Source: Pseudomonas hunanensis (GTDB lineage: Bacteria > Pseudomonadota > Gammaproteobacteria > Pseudomonadales > Pseudomonadaceae). From it: a stretch of 46,717 nt of DNA. The stretch covers positions 1 through 46,717 of the forward strand of contig NZ_QJRC01000079.1 of the NCBI RefSeq assembly GCF_013393325.1. Reading direction: 5' to 3'. The notes below the pieces were generated by a model. It was not told where the DNA came from. It saw only the letters and a program-made list of their open reading frames with translations, and searched no databases. Positions within the stretch are counted from its first letter, which is position 1. Every line of letters starts with the position of its first letter. A program made the translations under genes and the position numbers. Shown here in pieces: positions 35,763 to 45,497 of the stretch.

Positions 35763-36752
35763 TCAGATATCCGCCACCTTCTGCCAAACCTTCGGCCGGA
35801 AGAACAACGTCTCCCCACGCGCCAAGCCGGTCAGGCTGTCATGGTCCTTGACCACTTCGGCCTCGATCAGCTCGCTCTGCCCTTCCACCTTCAAAGTCAC
35901 CCGCGTGGTAGCGCCCAACGGCCGGATGTCCCGCACCTCGGCCGCATGGTGCCCTTCGGTCTCATGCCGCGACAGCGACACCTCGTGCGGACGGAACAGC
36001 ACGTGGTGGCCTTCGCTCAGTGCCAGGCGGTTGGAATCGCCGAGGAAGTGGTAGACGAAATCGTTGGCTGGCTTCTCGTACACCTCGCCCGGCGAACCGA
36101 TCTGCTCGATCACGCCCTTGTTCATCACCACGATGCGGTCAGCCACTTCCATGGCTTCTTCCTGGTCGTGAGTCACGAACACCGAGGTCAGGTTGATATC
36201 CTCGTGCAACCGCGCCAGCCAGCGGCGCAGCTCCTTGCGCACCTTGGCATCCAGCGCACCGAACGGCTCGTCCAGCAGCAGCACCTTGGGCTCCACCGCC
36301 AGGGCGCGGGCCAGGGCGATACGCTGACGCTGGCCGCCAGACAGCTGCTCGGGGTAGCGATCGGACAACCAGTCCAACTGCACCATGTTCAGCAGCTCGT
36401 GCACCTTCTCGGCGATCTTGCTCTCGCTCGGGCGCTCGCCCTTGGGCTTCATGCGCAGGCCGAAGGCGACGTTGTCGAACACGCTCATATGGCGGAACAG
36501 CGCATAGTGCTGGAACACGAACCCGACGTTACGGTCACGCACGTCATGGCCAGACACGTCCTCGCCATGGAACACGATGTTGCCCTGGTCCGGGGTTTCC
36601 AGGCCGGCGATGATGCGCAGCAGCGTGGTCTTGCCGCAGCCGGACGGGCCGAGCAAGGCCACCAGCTCGCCGCTGTTGATGTCCAGGTTGATGTTGTTCA
36701 GGGCCTGGAAGCTGTTGAAGCGCTTGCTGACATTACGAACTTCGATCGACAT
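35763..36752 (-). CDS. cysA: sulfate/thiosulfate ABC transporter ATPase CysA
   Basis: A 329-residue ATPase: Walker [10 protein letters not shown], signature LSGGQRQR, Walker [13 protein letters not shown], His switch in VFVTHDQEE, and a C-terminal TOBE-like regulatory domain (about 240-329). Powers sulfate uptake for cysteine synthesis. It starts 3 bp after the cysW stop; last gene of the oscA-sbp-cysTWA run. Confidence 0.97.
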   Translation of the reverse strand: MSIEVRNVSKRFNSFQALNNINLDINSGELVALLGPSGCGKTTLLRIIAGLETPDQGNIVFHGEDVSGHDVRDRNVGFVFQHYALFRHMSVFDNVAFGLRMKPKGERPSESKIAEKVHELLNMVQLDWLSDRYPEQLSGGQRQRIALARALAVEPKVLLLDEPFGALDAKVRKELRRWLARLHEDINLTSVFVTHDQEEAMEVADRIVVMNKGVIEQIGSPGEVYEKPANDFVYHFLGDSNRLALSEGHHVLFRPHEVSLSRHETEGHHAAEVRDIRPLGATTRVTLKVEGQSELIEAEVVKDHDSLTGLARGETLFFRPKVWQKVADI

Positions 36753-36755
36753 GAA

Positions 36756-37628
36756 TCATTCCTCCGCGGCGCTGTGGCGCAGGCGGTTAATACGGTTCTC
36801 GCTCCACTGCTTGAGCAGCAGGATGAAGAGCGCCAGGATCAGCAACAGGCTGGCCACGCTGAAGGCCGCCACGTGGTTGTACTCGTTGTAGAGGATCTCT
36901 ACGTGCAGCGGCAAGGTGTTGGTCACGCCGCGAATGTGGCCGGACACCACCGACACCGCGCCGAACTCGCCCATGGCCCGTGCAGTACAAAGCACCACGC
37001 CGTAGATCAAGCCCCATTTGATATTCGGCAAAGTCACGTGCCAGAACATCTGCCAGCCATTGGCGCCGAGCAGGCGCGCGGCCTCCTCTTCTTGCGTGCC
37101 CTGCTCCTGCATCAGCGGGATCAGCTCACGGGCCACGAACGGCACGGTGACGAAAATGGTCGCCAGGACGATGCCCGGCAGGGCGAACACGATCTGGATG
37201 TCGTGGTCCTGCAGCCACGGCCCGAACAGGCCTTGCGCGCCGAACATCAGCACGTAGACCAGGCCGGCGATTACCGGCGACACCGAGAACGGCAGGTCGA
37301 TCAGGGTGACCAGGATACTCTTGCCACGGAAGGTGTACTTGCTCACGCACCACGCGGCGCTGACACCGAACACCAGGTTCAGCGGCACCGAAATCACCAC
37401 GGCGAGCAGGGTCAGCTTCAGCGCCGACAAGGCATCAGGCTCGAAGATCGCCTCGAAGAAGGTGCCAAAACCGTTCTTCAGCGCCTGCGACACCACGATC
37501 ACCAGCGGCAGCAACAGGAACAGCGCGAACACCAACCAGCCAAGGCCGATCAGAATGCGTCGCGAAGTAGCGCTGCCTCGGCGGGCGGCGTTGGCGGCGG
37601 CGCTTGTACTCAGGGATGAACTGGACAT
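36756..37628 (-). CDS. cysW: sulfate ABC transporter permease CysW
   Basis: A 290-residue inner-membrane permease with about six helices; the EAA loop reads [43 protein letters not shown] near the C-terminus is typical of CysW. AAGGAGG 6 nt before the ATG at 37628 fixes the start; the frame is open a few codons longer. It begins 11 bp after the cysT stop. Confidence 0.96.
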   Translation of the reverse strand: MSSSSLSTSAAANAARRGSATSRRILIGLGWLVFALFLLLPLVIVVSQALKNGFGTFFEAIFEPDALSALKLTLLAVVISVPLNLVFGVSAAWCVSKYTFRGKSILVTLIDLPFSVSPVIAGLVYVLMFGAQGLFGPWLQDHDIQIVFALPGIVLATIFVTVPFVARELIPLMQEQGTQEEEAARLLGANGWQMFWHVTLPNIKWGLIYGVVLCTARAMGEFGAVSVVSGHIRGVTNTLPLHVEILYNEYNHVAAFSVASLLLILALFILLLKQWSENRINRLRHSAAEE

Positions 37629-37639
37629 GCCGGCCTCCT

Positions 37640-38458
37640 TCAAGGGGTTTCGATGCGGCGCTGCAGCAAGTTGATCAGCAGCAGCAGGATGAAGGAAACC
37701 ACCAGCATCAGCACGCCGATGGCGGTCGCGCCGGTGTAGTCGTACTGGTCGAGCTTGACCATGATCAGCAGCGGCAGGATTTCGGTCTTCATCGGCATGT
37801 TGCCGGCAATGAAGATCACCGAGCCATATTCGCCCACGCCACGGGCGAAGGCCAGGGCAAAGCCGGTGAGCCAGGCCGGTAGCAGGGCCGGCGCCAGAAT
37901 ATGACGGAACACCTGCAGCGGCTTGGCCCCCAGGCAGGCAGCGGCCTCTTCCACTTCACGCGGGATGTCGGCCAGTACCGGCTGCACCGTGCGCACCACG
38001 AACGGCAGGGTGACGAAGGTCAGCGCCAGGGTGATGCCCAGCGGGGTGTAGGCGATCTTGAAGCCCAGGTCGGTGGCGAACTGGCCGACCCAGCCCGCAG
38101 GCGCGTACAGGGCGGTCAGGGCAATACCGGCAACGGCGGTAGGCAGGGCGAACGGCAGGTCGATCATCGCGTCGATGATCTTGCGCCCGGGGAAGGTGTA
38201 GCGCACCAGTACCCAGGCCAGCAGGGTACCGATCACACCATTGATGATGGCGGCGAACAGGGCGGTGCCGAAACTCAGCTTGAGCGCGGCGATTACCCGC
38301 GGTGCGCTGATGATGTTCCAGAACTGCTCCCAGGTCAGCTGCGAGGCATGAATGAACATGGCCGCCAGCGGTATCAGCACGATCAGGCTGAGGTACACCA
38401 AGGTGTAGCCCAGCGTCAGCCCGAAGCCGGGTATGACGGGGGAAATACGACGTGACAT
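37640..38458 (-). CDS. cysT: sulfate ABC transporter permease CysT
   Basis: A 272-residue permease partner of Cys[22 protein letters not shown] leads into helix one and the EAA loop reads [41 protein letters not shown] is the CysT counterpart of the CysW segment. First of the membrane genes, 185 bp after the sbp stop; a paired REP lies in that gap. Confidence 0.96.
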   Translation of the reverse strand: MSRRISPVIPGFGLTLGYTLVYLSLIVLIPLAAMFIHASQLTWEQFWNIISAPRVIAALKLSFGTALFAAIINGVIGTLLAWVLVRYTFPGRKIIDAMIDLPFALPTAVAGIALTALYAPAGWVGQFATDLGFKIAYTPLGITLALTFVTLPFVVRTVQPVLADIPREVEEAAACLGAKPLQVFRHILAPALLPAWLTGFALAFARGVGEYGSVIFIAGNMPMKTEILPLLIMVKLDQYDYTGATAIGVLMLVVSFILLLLINLLQRRIETP

Positions 38459-38542
38459 AAGTATCCCTGGTTGAACGCACGAAGCCCGGAATCAATCCCG
38501 GGCCGGTGCAAGACTCTGAATCCCGGGGCTGCGTTGCAGCCC

Positions 38543-38610
38543 AATCGCGACGCAAGACCGCCCCCACAGGAGATTGCGGTTCCTTGTGGGAGCGGCCTTG
38601 TGTCGCGATT
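38543..38610. repeat. paired REP element between sbp and cysT
   Basis: Arms of about 29 bp at 38543-38571 and 38581-38610 pair with several mismatches (AATCGCGACGCAAG and CTTGTGTCGCGATT). The spacer is short, so transcribed RNA would form one long hairpin inside the operon between the abundant binding protein and the permease genes. Confidence 0.85.
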
Positions 38611-38643
38611 GGGCCGCAACACGGCCCCGCTTTTCCCTGGCGT

Positions 38644-39651
38644 TTACTGTGCCTGATAGATCTGGTCGAACACACCGCCATCATTGAAGAATTTGGGCTG
38701 TGCAGTTTTCCAGCCACCGAAGTCCTTGTCGATGGTTACCAGGTCCAGTTTCGGGAACTGCTTGCCAAACTCCGCAGCGACTTTCTCGTCACGCGGGCGG
38801 TAGAAGTTCTCGGCGGCAATCTTCTGCCCAGCCGGGCTGTACAGGTGCTTGAGGTATTCGGTGGCAATCTCGGTATTGCCTTTCTTCTCGGCGTTCTTGT
38901 CCACCACCGCCACAGGCGGCTCGGCCAGGATCGACAGCGACGGCACGACGATGTCGAACTTGTCGGCGCCACCGTCTTCCTTCAGCGCCAGGAAGGCTTC
39001 GTTTTCCCAAGCCAGCAATACGTCGCCCTGGCCGTTGTTGACGAAGGTGATGGTCGAGCCACGGGCGCCGGTATCCAGCACCGGTACATGCTTGAACAGC
39101 TCCTGTACGTACTCCTTGGCCTTTTCTTCGCTACCGCCGGCTTTCAGGCCATAGGCCCAGGCCGCCAGGAAGTTCCAGCGCGCACCGCCGGAGGTTTTCG
39201 GGTTGGGGGTGATGACCGAGACGTCCTTCTTGATCAGGTCGCCCCAGTCCTTGATGCCTTTCGGGTTGCCCTTGCGCACCAGGAACACGATGGTCGAGGT
39301 GTACGGGGTGCTGGCGTCCGGCAGGCGGGTCTGCCAGTTGTCCGGCAGGGTCTTGCCGAGCTTGGCTACTTCGTCGATGTCGCCGGCCAGGGCCAGGGTC
39401 ACCACGTCGGCGCGCAGGCCGTCGATCACCGCACGGGCCTGCTTGCCCGAACCGCCATGGGATTGCTGGATCTTCACCTTGTCGCCCGGGTGGGCCTGCT
39501 GCCAGTGCTTGATGAACTCGGCGTTGTACTGCTGGTACAGCTCGCGGGTCGGGTCGTAGGACACGTTCAGCAGTTCGTAGTCCTTGGCGATGGCGGAACC
39601 GGCAAAAACAGCACTGGCCAGGGCGGCGAGCGCATAACGGCGGATGGACAT
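38644..39651 (-). CDS. sbp: sulfate-binding periplasmic protein Sbp
   Basis: A 335-residue type II binding protein with a signal peptide (about 1-22, cleaved after AIA). [33 protein letters not shown] and [21 protein letters not shown] are the conserved sulfate-binding segments. Delivers sulfate to CysTWA. GGGAG precedes the ATG at 39651. Downstream of oscA by 48 bp. Confidence 0.96.
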   Translation of the reverse strand: MSIRRYALAALASAVFAGSAIAKDYELLNVSYDPTRELYQQYNAEFIKHWQQAHPGDKVKIQQSHGGSGKQARAVIDGLRADVVTLALAGDIDEVAKLGKTLPDNWQTRLPDASTPYTSTIVFLVRKGNPKGIKDWGDLIKKDVSVITPNPKTSGGARWNFLAAWAYGLKAGGSEEKAKEYVQELFKHVPVLDTGARGSTITFVNNGQGDVLLAWENEAFLALKEDGGADKFDIVVPSLSILAEPPVAVVDKNAEKKGNTEIATEYLKHLYSPAGQKIAAENFYRPRDEKVAAEFGKQFPKLDLVTIDKDFGGWKTAQPKFFNDGGVFDQIYQAQ

Positions 39652-39699
39652 GGTGAAGCTCCCGATTGGCATTTTTCTAATTTTGGATGTGAGGCGCGA

Positions 39700-39882
39700 T
39701 CAGCTGGGCTTGTTGCCCGGCTGTTGCAGGCGGAACTTCTCCTTGCGCTCGATCTGTACGACCTGAGCGTTGTGCACAGTGATCTCCACCGCACCAAACC
39801 GCAGGTCGCGCAAGGCGCTCTGGATTTCACGCAGAATGGTGGCTTCGTCCTGACCGTCGATGCTACGCAGAGATGCACTCAT
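39700..39882 (-). CDS. oscA: sulfur-starvation response protein OscA (DUF2292)
   Basis: A 60-residue protein of the DUF2292/YezD family: ATILREIQSALRDLRFGAVE, ITVHNAQVVQIERKEKFRL. A strong AAGGAG lies 7 nt before the ATG. In Pseudomonas, oscA is the gene before sbp and is induced by sulfur starvation and chromate (P. corrugata); its molecular role is unknown. It leads the sulfate operon here. Confidence 0.9.
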   Translation of the reverse strand: MSASLRSIDGQDEATILREIQSALRDLRFGAVEITVHNAQVVQIERKEKFRLQQPGNKPS

Positions 39883-39950
39883 GCTCGTTCTCCTTGGAGT
39901 GAGGGTGCCGGGCAGAGGTTTGAAGGGGATTTGCGCCTGGCTTGAGGGCA

Positions 39951-39994
39951 ATAGTAGTGAGGCGGAGATATTCTTAAAAATACTGTTTAAGAAT
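39951..39994 (-). promoter_or_regulatory. oscA-sbp promoter with inverted-repeat operator
   Basis: Minus-strand TACTAT (39951-39956) is a likely -10, 69 bp before oscA. A perfect inverted repeat, ATTCTTAAA-7 bp-TTTAAGAAT (39970-39994), covers the -35 position, as expected for an activator-dependent promoter. CysB is the obvious candidate, by known biology of sulfate genes. Confidence 0.6.
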
Positions 39995-40040
39995 GTTTAT
40001 ATAACCAAAATAAAAGGCTTATCCTGAAGACAATAGAAGG

Positions 40041-40118
40041 CCCTGTGGGAGCGGGTTTACCCGCGAATGCGGCGGTAGCTCCACCATCGCATTCGCGGGT
40101 AAACCCGCCCCCACAGGG
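40041..40118. repeat. paired intergenic repeat (GCGGGTTTACCCGC type)
   Basis: 31-bp inverted arms at 40041-40071 and 40088-40118 (CCCTGTGGGAGCGGG and its complement) with one mismatch and a 16-bp spacer. The left arm, read on the minus strand, holds an intact AACCCG-CT-CCCACAG target; the right arm has CC at the core. Confidence 0.92.
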
Positions 40119-40132
40119 TTCAGTTCAGGGTT

Positions 40133-43100
40133 TCAGGATTTTTCCTGTGGCTCGCGGATCTTGTACCAGGCCACATACAGCGCCGGCAGGAACAGCAGCG
40201 TCAGCAAGGTCGCCACGATGATCCCGCCAATCATCGCGTAGGCCATCGGCCCCCAGAACACCTCGCGGGCAATCGGGATCATACCCAGGCTCGCCGCCGC
40301 CGCGGTCAGCAGGATTGGCCGGCGCCGATGGTTAGTGGCCTCCACCACCGCATCCCATTGCGAAAAGCCTTGCGCCACGAATTCATCGATCTGGGTTACC
40401 AGAATTACCGAGTTACGGATGATGATGCCCGCCAGCGCCAGGATGCCAAGGATCGCCACAAAGCCCATCGGCGTACCCGTGGGCACCAGCGCCAGCACCA
40501 CGCCAATCAGCCCAAGCGGCGCCACGCTGACCACCAGGAACAGCTTCTGCACACTGTGCAGCTGGATCATCAGGAAGGTCGCCATCAGGAACAGCATCAG
40601 CGGGATCACCTTGCGGATCGGCCCTTGCGCCTTGGCGCTCTCCTCCACCGTACCGCCGGTAGCCACTTCGAAGCCCACCGGCAGCTTGCTGGCGAACTCG
40701 TCGATCTTGGGCTTCAACTGAGCTACCAGATCGGTGGGCTGGATGTCGCCGTTGACCGAGGCCTTGATGGTGATGGTGGGCTTGCGGTCGCGGCGCCAAA
40801 CCAGCGGCTGCTCCATCTCGTAGCGCACCGTGGCAAACGACAGCAACGGGATCGAAGTGCCGTTGGGCGTGAGGATCTGCAGGTTCTGCAGGGTATCAGG
40901 CGAGCCGCGCTCGCTGTCTTCGGCACGGGCGACCACATTGACCAGGTAAATGTTGTCGTTGACCTGGGTGATCTGCACGCCGCTGACGATGCTGTTCATC
41001 ACATTGGCCACGTCTTCCGACGATAACCCCAGCTGGCGTGCCTTGTCCTGGGCGATTTCCACGCGCAGCACCTTACCTGGCTCGTTCCAGTCGTAGATCA
41101 TCTCGCCGATATGCTCGTTCTGGTCAAGCAGGGTGGCCAGTTCGATGGCGTGTTTGCGCACCTCGTCGATATTTGCGCCACTGACCCGATACTGGATCGG
41201 CCGCCCTACCGGCGGGCCCATTTCCAGCGACTGTACGTTGGTACCGATGCCAACGAACTCTTCATGCAGGATCTTCTGCAAGCGATCCATCATGGCCTGA
41301 CGCTCTTCGAAGCCTTTACTGACGATCACCAACTGCGCGTAGTAGGGGTTCTGCAACTGTTGGTCGAGGGGCAGGTAGAAACGAATGGCACCTTGGCCGA
41401 TGTAGGTGCTCCAGTGCACCAGGTCCGGGTCATCCTTGATCCGCGCCTCGAAGCGGTCGACCACCTTGCGCGTCTCCTCGATCGAGGCGTTCTGCGGCAG
41501 GTTGAGGTCGACCAGAATTTCAGGGCGGTCCGAGGACGGGAAGAACTGGTTCTGGACAAAGCGCTCACAGAAAATGGCCAACGCGAACAACAGCACCGTA
41601 CCGATGATGGTCAGCCAGCGGTTGCGCATGCACCACAGCAGGCCACCTTCGAACGCTCGCCCTACTCGCCCGGTCTGCTCCTCGTGTGCCTTGACCTTGC
41701 TGCTCAGGATATGCACGCCCAGTACCGGCGCGAAGAACACCGCCACCACCCACGACACGATCAACGCCACGGCGATGACCGCGAACAAGGTGTAGGTATA
41801 TTCGCCCGCCGAGCTGGCATTGAGCCCAATCGGCACGAAGCCGGCAACGGTCACCAAGGTGCCGGTGAGCATGGGGAATGCGGTAGAGGTATAGGCGAAC
41901 GTCGCCGCCTGCTCCTTGCTCTCGCCCATCTCCAGCCGCGTGACCATGACCTCCACGGTGATCATCGCATCATCCACCAGCAGGCCAAGGGCAATGATCA
42001 ACGCCCCCAGCGAAATCCGCTGCATGGTGATGCCGCTGTACTCCATGAACACGAACACCATCGCCAGCACCAACGGAATCGAGCAGGCCACCACCAACCC
42101 TGCACGCACACCGAGGCTGATAAAGCTCACCGCCAATACAATCACCACCGCTTCGAACAGTGCGCTAGTGAAGCCGCCGACTGCCTGCTTCACGACCACC
42201 GCCTGGTCTGACACGGTGTGCACACCCACCCCGACCGGCAGGTCGGTGATCACGCTGTCCATTTTCTTCTTCAGCGCCGCACCGAATACCTGCATGTTGC
42301 CGCCGGCCTTCATGCCGATAGCCAGGCCGATCGCGGTCTGGCCGTTGAAGCGGAACATGGGCGTGGGCGGGTCGACGTAGCCACGCTCGATATCAGCGAT
42401 ATCGGCCAGGCGGAAGAAGCGGTCGTTGATCCTCAGGTTGACGGTTTGCAGGTCTTTTTCGGATGCGAACTGCCCGGTGGTGCGCACCGAAATGCGCTCT
42501 GGCCCAGCCTCGATCACCCCGGCTGGCGTTACTGCGTTCTGTGATTGCAAGGCCTGCATGACCTGGCGCTGGTCGATACCCAGCGCTGCCAGTTTGCGGG
42601 TCGAGAAGTTCAGGTACAGCACTTCGTCCTGGGTGCCGACCAGCTCTATCTTGCCGATGTTGGGCACTTCGCGCACTTCGGCGCGGGCTTGTTCAACGTA
42701 GTCGCGCAGTTGGCGCAGGGTCAGGCCGTCAGAGGTAAAGGCGTAGATCGAGCCGAACACGTCACCGAATTCGTCGTTGAAGGCAGGCCCCTGAATACCC
42801 TGCGGGAACTGGCCGCGGATGTCCTGGATTTTCTTGCGCACCTGGTACCAGATTTCCGGGATGTCCTTGGCTTTGGTGGTGTCGCGCAGGTACACGTAGA
42901 CGGTGGACTCACCCGGACGGGTGTAGCTTTTGGTGTAATCGAGGGAATCGAGCTCCTCCAGCTTCTTCTCGATGCGGTCGGTGACCTGGTATAGGGTTTC
43001 GTCCTGAGTCGCACCCGGCCAGCGGGTCTGGATGACCATGGTTTTGATGGTGAATGACGGGTCTTCCTCACGCCCGAGGTTGAAGTACGAAAAAATCCCC

Positions 43101-43183
43101 ATCAGCAGGCCAACGAACATCAGGTACCAGACGAATGACTGGTGCTTGAGCGCCCATTCGGAGAGGTTGAAGCTTCCTTTCAT
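40133..43183 (-). CDS. triC: RND efflux pump, TriC type
   Basis: A 1016-residue inner-membrane RND transporter with 12 helices and two large periplasmic loops. The proton-relay pair is in LGLLVDDAMITVEVMVTR. NLGREEDPSFTIKTMVIQTRWPGA at the N-terminus is typical of the TriC/metal-type branch. The two upstream genes both encode adaptor lipoproteins, the rule for P. aeruginosa TriABC, which exports triclosan and SDS with OpmH. No outer-membrane gene is here. Its ATG overlaps the triB stop by 4 bp. Confidence 0.93.
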   Translation of the reverse strand: MKGSFNLSEWALKHQSFVWYLMFVGLLMGIFSYFNLGREEDPSFTIKTMVIQTRWPGATQDETLYQVTDRIEKKLEELDSLDYTKSYTRPGESTVYVYLRDTTKAKDIPEIWYQVRKKIQDIRGQFPQGIQGPAFNDEFGDVFGSIYAFTSDGLTLRQLRDYVEQARAEVREVPNIGKIELVGTQDEVLYLNFSTRKLAALGIDQRQVMQALQSQNAVTPAGVIEAGPERISVRTTGQFASEKDLQTVNLRINDRFFRLADIADIERGYVDPPTPMFRFNGQTAIGLAIGMKAGGNMQVFGAALKKKMDSVITDLPVGVGVHTVSDQAVVVKQAVGGFTSALFEAVVIVLAVSFISLGVRAGLVVACSIPLVLAMVFVFMEYSGITMQRISLGALIIALGLLVDDAMITVEVMVTRLEMGESKEQAATFAYTSTAFPMLTGTLVTVAGFVPIGLNASSAGEYTYTLFAVIAVALIVSWVVAVFFAPVLGVHILSSKVKAHEEQTGRVGRAFEGGLLWCMRNRWLTIIGTVLLFALAIFCERFVQNQFFPSSDRPEILVDLNLPQNASIEETRKVVDRFEARIKDDPDLVHWSTYIGQGAIRFYLPLDQQLQNPYYAQLVIVSKGFEERQAMMDRLQKILHEEFVGIGTNVQSLEMGPPVGRPIQYRVSGANIDEVRKHAIELATLLDQNEHIGEMIYDWNEPGKVLRVEIAQDKARQLGLSSEDVANVMNSIVSGVQITQVNDNIYLVNVVARAEDSERGSPDTLQNLQILTPNGTSIPLLSFATVRYEMEQPLVWRRDRKPTITIKASVNGDIQPTDLVAQLKPKIDEFASKLPVGFEVATGGTVEESAKAQGPIRKVIPLMLFLMATFLMIQLHSVQKLFLVVSVAPLGLIGVVLALVPTGTPMGFVAILGILALAGIIIRNSVILVTQIDEFVAQGFSQWDAVVEATNHRRRPILLTAAAASLGMIPIAREVFWGPMAYAMIGGIIVATLLTLLFLPALYVAWYKIREPQEKS

Positions 43184-44247
43184 TGCGCATCCTCGTCGAA
43201 GGTGACCTTCTGGCCAGGCTTCAGGCTGTTCACACCTGCGGTAACCACGCGCTCACCGGGCTGTACGCCCGACGTCAGGACAATGCTGTCGGCGGTGCGG
43301 TCGATCAGCGCCACGTCACGGGTTGCCACGGTCTTCTGCTGTGTATCGATCACCCACACCTGGGTCTTGCCGTCACGCTCCAGCAACGCGCTCGCGGGCA
43401 GCTCGCTACGCGGCGTCACTTCCGAACTCAGGGTCACGCTGATGGCAGTGCCCAAGTGGAACGCCGCCGGCGTGCTGGCCAGGGTCAGGCGGGCGCGCCG
43501 GGTACGGGTGGTGGCGTCGGCCTGGGGCTCCAGCTCGCGTAGGCTGGCCGTGGTATTGATGGTTGGGTCGAGCTGTGAGGCAACGGTAAAGGTCAGGCCT
43601 TTGTTCAACTGCTCGGCCAAGCCGATCGGCAGGTCGATCACCGCTTCCTTCACGTCCGGCCGGGCCAAGGTCACCACGGCTTGCCCGGCGGTAACGGTTT
43701 GCCCGGCTTCGGCCTGCCACGCGGTGATCACGGCGGCGTGGTCGGTGCGCAGGGTGCTGTAGTCGAGCTGGTCACGGGCCTGGCTGAGCGCGGAGCGCGC
43801 CTGCTCCAACGCCGCGCTGGTGGTTTTCAGGTTGGTCTGGGCGATGTCCAGCTGCGCCTGGGCGCCCACGCCACGGTCATACAGCTGTTGCTGGCGACGG
43901 GCATCGGCCTGGGCGTTGATCCACTGTGCCTGCACCTTGGCCAGGTCGCCTTCGGCGGCACGCAACTGGTTCTGCTGGTCGGTCGGGTCGAGGGTGGCCA
44001 GGGTGTCGCCCGGCTTCACCTGGGCACCGACATCCAGCCAGCGCCGGGCAATGCGCCCGGAAACCCGAAAGCCCAGGGTGCTTTCGAAGCGCGCCTGGAT
44101 ACTGCCGGCGAAGCGGCCCAGCTGCGATTGCACCTGGGGTTCGACCTTGACCGACAGCACCGGCCGAATCGGCTCGGGTGCCTCGTCCTCGCTACTGCAG
44201 CCCACTAGCAGCACGCCGGCTGACAGCATCAGCAACAGGCGCTTCAT
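43180..44247 (-). CDS. triB: RND periplasmic adaptor lipoprotein, TriB type
   Basis: A 355-residue membrane-fusion protein: lipobox LLVGC (Cys17 lipidated), a lipoyl half (FRVSGRIARRWLDVGAQVKPGDTLATLD), a long coiled coil (about 85-165) and beta-barrel and membrane-proximal domains. Shorter and diverged from the second adaptor. ATG overlaps the upstream adaptor stop (ATGA). Confidence 0.91.
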   Translation of the reverse strand: MKRLLLMLSAGVLLVGCSSEDEAPEPIRPVLSVKVEPQVQSQLGRFAGSIQARFESTLGFRVSGRIARRWLDVGAQVKPGDTLATLDPTDQQNQLRAAEGDLAKVQAQWINAQADARRQQQLYDRGVGAQAQLDIAQTNLKTTSAALEQARSALSQARDQLDYSTLRTDHAAVITAWQAEAGQTVTAGQAVVTLARPDVKEAVIDLPIGLAEQLNKGLTFTVASQLDPTINTTASLRELEPQADATTRTRRARLTLASTPAAFHLGTAISVTLSSEVTPRSELPASALLERDGKTQVWVIDTQQKTVATRDVALIDRTADSIVLTSGVQPGERVVTAGVNSLKPGQKVTFDEDAQ

Positions 44248-45332
44248 AACTCACCCCCTGGGGCCTTGGCATCGACCTTCTGCACCTGCATGCCGGGGTG
44301 CAGCAACTGGCCGCCGTTGACCACCACGCTCTCGCCGCCTTTGAGGCCGCTGGCGACCACGATCTTGCCGGTGAGGTAACGGCTGACTTCAACTTTGCGC
44401 AGCTCCACCTTGTCGCCCTCGCCCACCACCCACACGGCGGGTTCATGCAAGGCCTTGGTCAACGCCGACCACGGCAGTTCGACGCTGGGCCGACCCTGAG
44501 CGTTGGTGGTAGCAGTGACCGGTGCGCCCAGTTGCATGCCCGGTGGCACGTCTTTCAGGCCAACCTTGACCTGCACCGTGCCGCTTTGCGCCGACACCGT
44601 GGGGGTGATTTCGCGCACGAAGCCATGGGCCTGGACCTTGGGGTCGTCCAACAGGCTGACGACCACCCCGGCATCGCTGGGCGGCGCGACCAGCAGCGAC
44701 TCGTAGACGTTGAACACCGCATCGCGGTCGCCATCGGTAGCCAGGCTGAAGATCGGCATGGTGGCCTGTACCACCTGCCCGACTTCGGCCTGGCGCTGAG
44801 TGATTACCCCAGCGGCCTCGGAGACCAGTGCGGTATAGCTGAGTTGTTCGTTGGCGTTGGCCAGCTGCGCCTGGGCGGCCTTGAGGGCGCTCTGGTTGCT
44901 GCGCAACGCGGCTTCGGCGGAGTCGTATTCACTCTGGCTGGTGTAGCCCTTGGGCAGCAGTTTCTGCTGGCGCACGAAGGCGGCACTGGTCTGGGTGACC
45001 CGTGCTTGCGCGGCGAACACCTCGGCCTTGGCCGAGTCGACGTTGTTCTGCAAGTCTTTTGGGTCCAGCCGCGCCAGCACCTGGTTGGCCTTGACGTGGT
45101 CGCCCACGTCCACGCTGCGCGAAATGATCTTGCCGCCTACGCGGAACGAGAGGTCGGTCTGCACCCGCGCCTGCACATCGCCGGTCAGGGTGACCCTGGC
45201 AGCGAAATCGGTGGGCTGGACCTGTTGCACACCCACCCGAGGCAGCGTCTCGGGAACCTCTTCCTTGCTACAACCGGTGAGCATGGACAGCAAGCCCAAG
45301 CTTGCCAGCAACAGTGGACGCGTCACCCTCAT
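44244..45332 (-). CDS. triA: RND periplasmic adaptor lipoprotein, TriA type
   Basis: A 362-residue adaptor with lipobox MLTGC (Cys21), a lipoyl half (FRVGGKIISRSVDVGDHVKAN), a coiled-coil hairpin (about 100-175) and a beta-barrel. First gene of the operon. AGGAG 5 nt before the ATG at 45332 selects this start over one 7 codons earlier, which would fall inside the operator-like palindrome. Confidence 0.91.
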   Translation of the reverse strand: MRVTRPLLLASLGLLSMLTGCSKEEVPETLPRVGVQQVQPTDFAARVTLTGDVQARVQTDLSFRVGGKIISRSVDVGDHVKANQVLARLDPKDLQNNVDSAKAEVFAAQARVTQTSAAFVRQQKLLPKGYTSQSEYDSAEAALRSNQSALKAAQAQLANANEQLSYTALVSEAAGVITQRQAEVGQVVQATMPIFSLATDGDRDAVFNVYESLLVAPPSDAGVVVSLLDDPKVQAHGFVREITPTVSAQSGTVQVKVGLKDVPPGMQLGAPVTATTNAQGRPSVELPWSALTKALHEPAVWVVGEGDKVELRKVEVSRYLTGKIVVASGLKGGESVVVNGGQLLHPGMQVQKVDAKAPGGEL

Positions 45333-45350
45333 GCAGGCTCCTAGCTTGCG

Positions 45351-45365
45351 CACAAATGATTTGTG
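45351..45365. promoter_or_regulatory. operator-like palindrome upstream of triA
   Basis: CACAAAT-G-ATTTGTG is a perfect 7-bp inverted repeat with a one-base centre, 19 bp before the triA ATG. Its size fits a TetR- or MarR-type repressor site. No regulator gene is within the window on this side; the IS element lies beyond. Confidence 0.5.
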
Positions 45366-45448
45366 AGATGCGACTGTCAGCGTAGTTCAGGGTTCGGTAA
45401 ACATCACTGATGGAGATCACTCAGGCATTTTCAGCCTCTGCGCGAGCC

Positions 45449-45468
45449 CTTTCGCGGGTGAACCCGCT
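45449..45468 (+). repeat. left half of an intergenic repeat interrupted by the IS110 element
   Basis: CCTTTCGCGGGTGAACCCGCT is broken after its final CT; the missing CCCACAG is found at 46711-46717 on the other side of the element. Rejoined, the two halves give the same string as the intact repeat at 15857-15878, apart from one base. Confidence 0.85.
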
Positions 45469-45486
45469 TGTGTCTTGAGGAGGGAA

Positions 45487-45492
45487 TAGAAT
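45487..45492 (+). promoter_or_regulatory. -10 element of a circle-junction promoter for the bridge RNA
   Basis: TAGAAT lies 6 nt before the outer stem of the RNA. If the element's ends are joined at CT, TTG from 46706-46708 plus CT plus T45469 make TTGCTT exactly 17 bp upstream. In the present integrated state the -35 position reads CCGCTT, a poor match, so the promoter should be weak or off. Confidence 0.7.
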
Positions 45493-45497
45493 CTAAG

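Noticed and set aside
41111..42211. 366-codon open frame on the plus strand
   Set aside because: Antisense of triC, with no recognisable domain.
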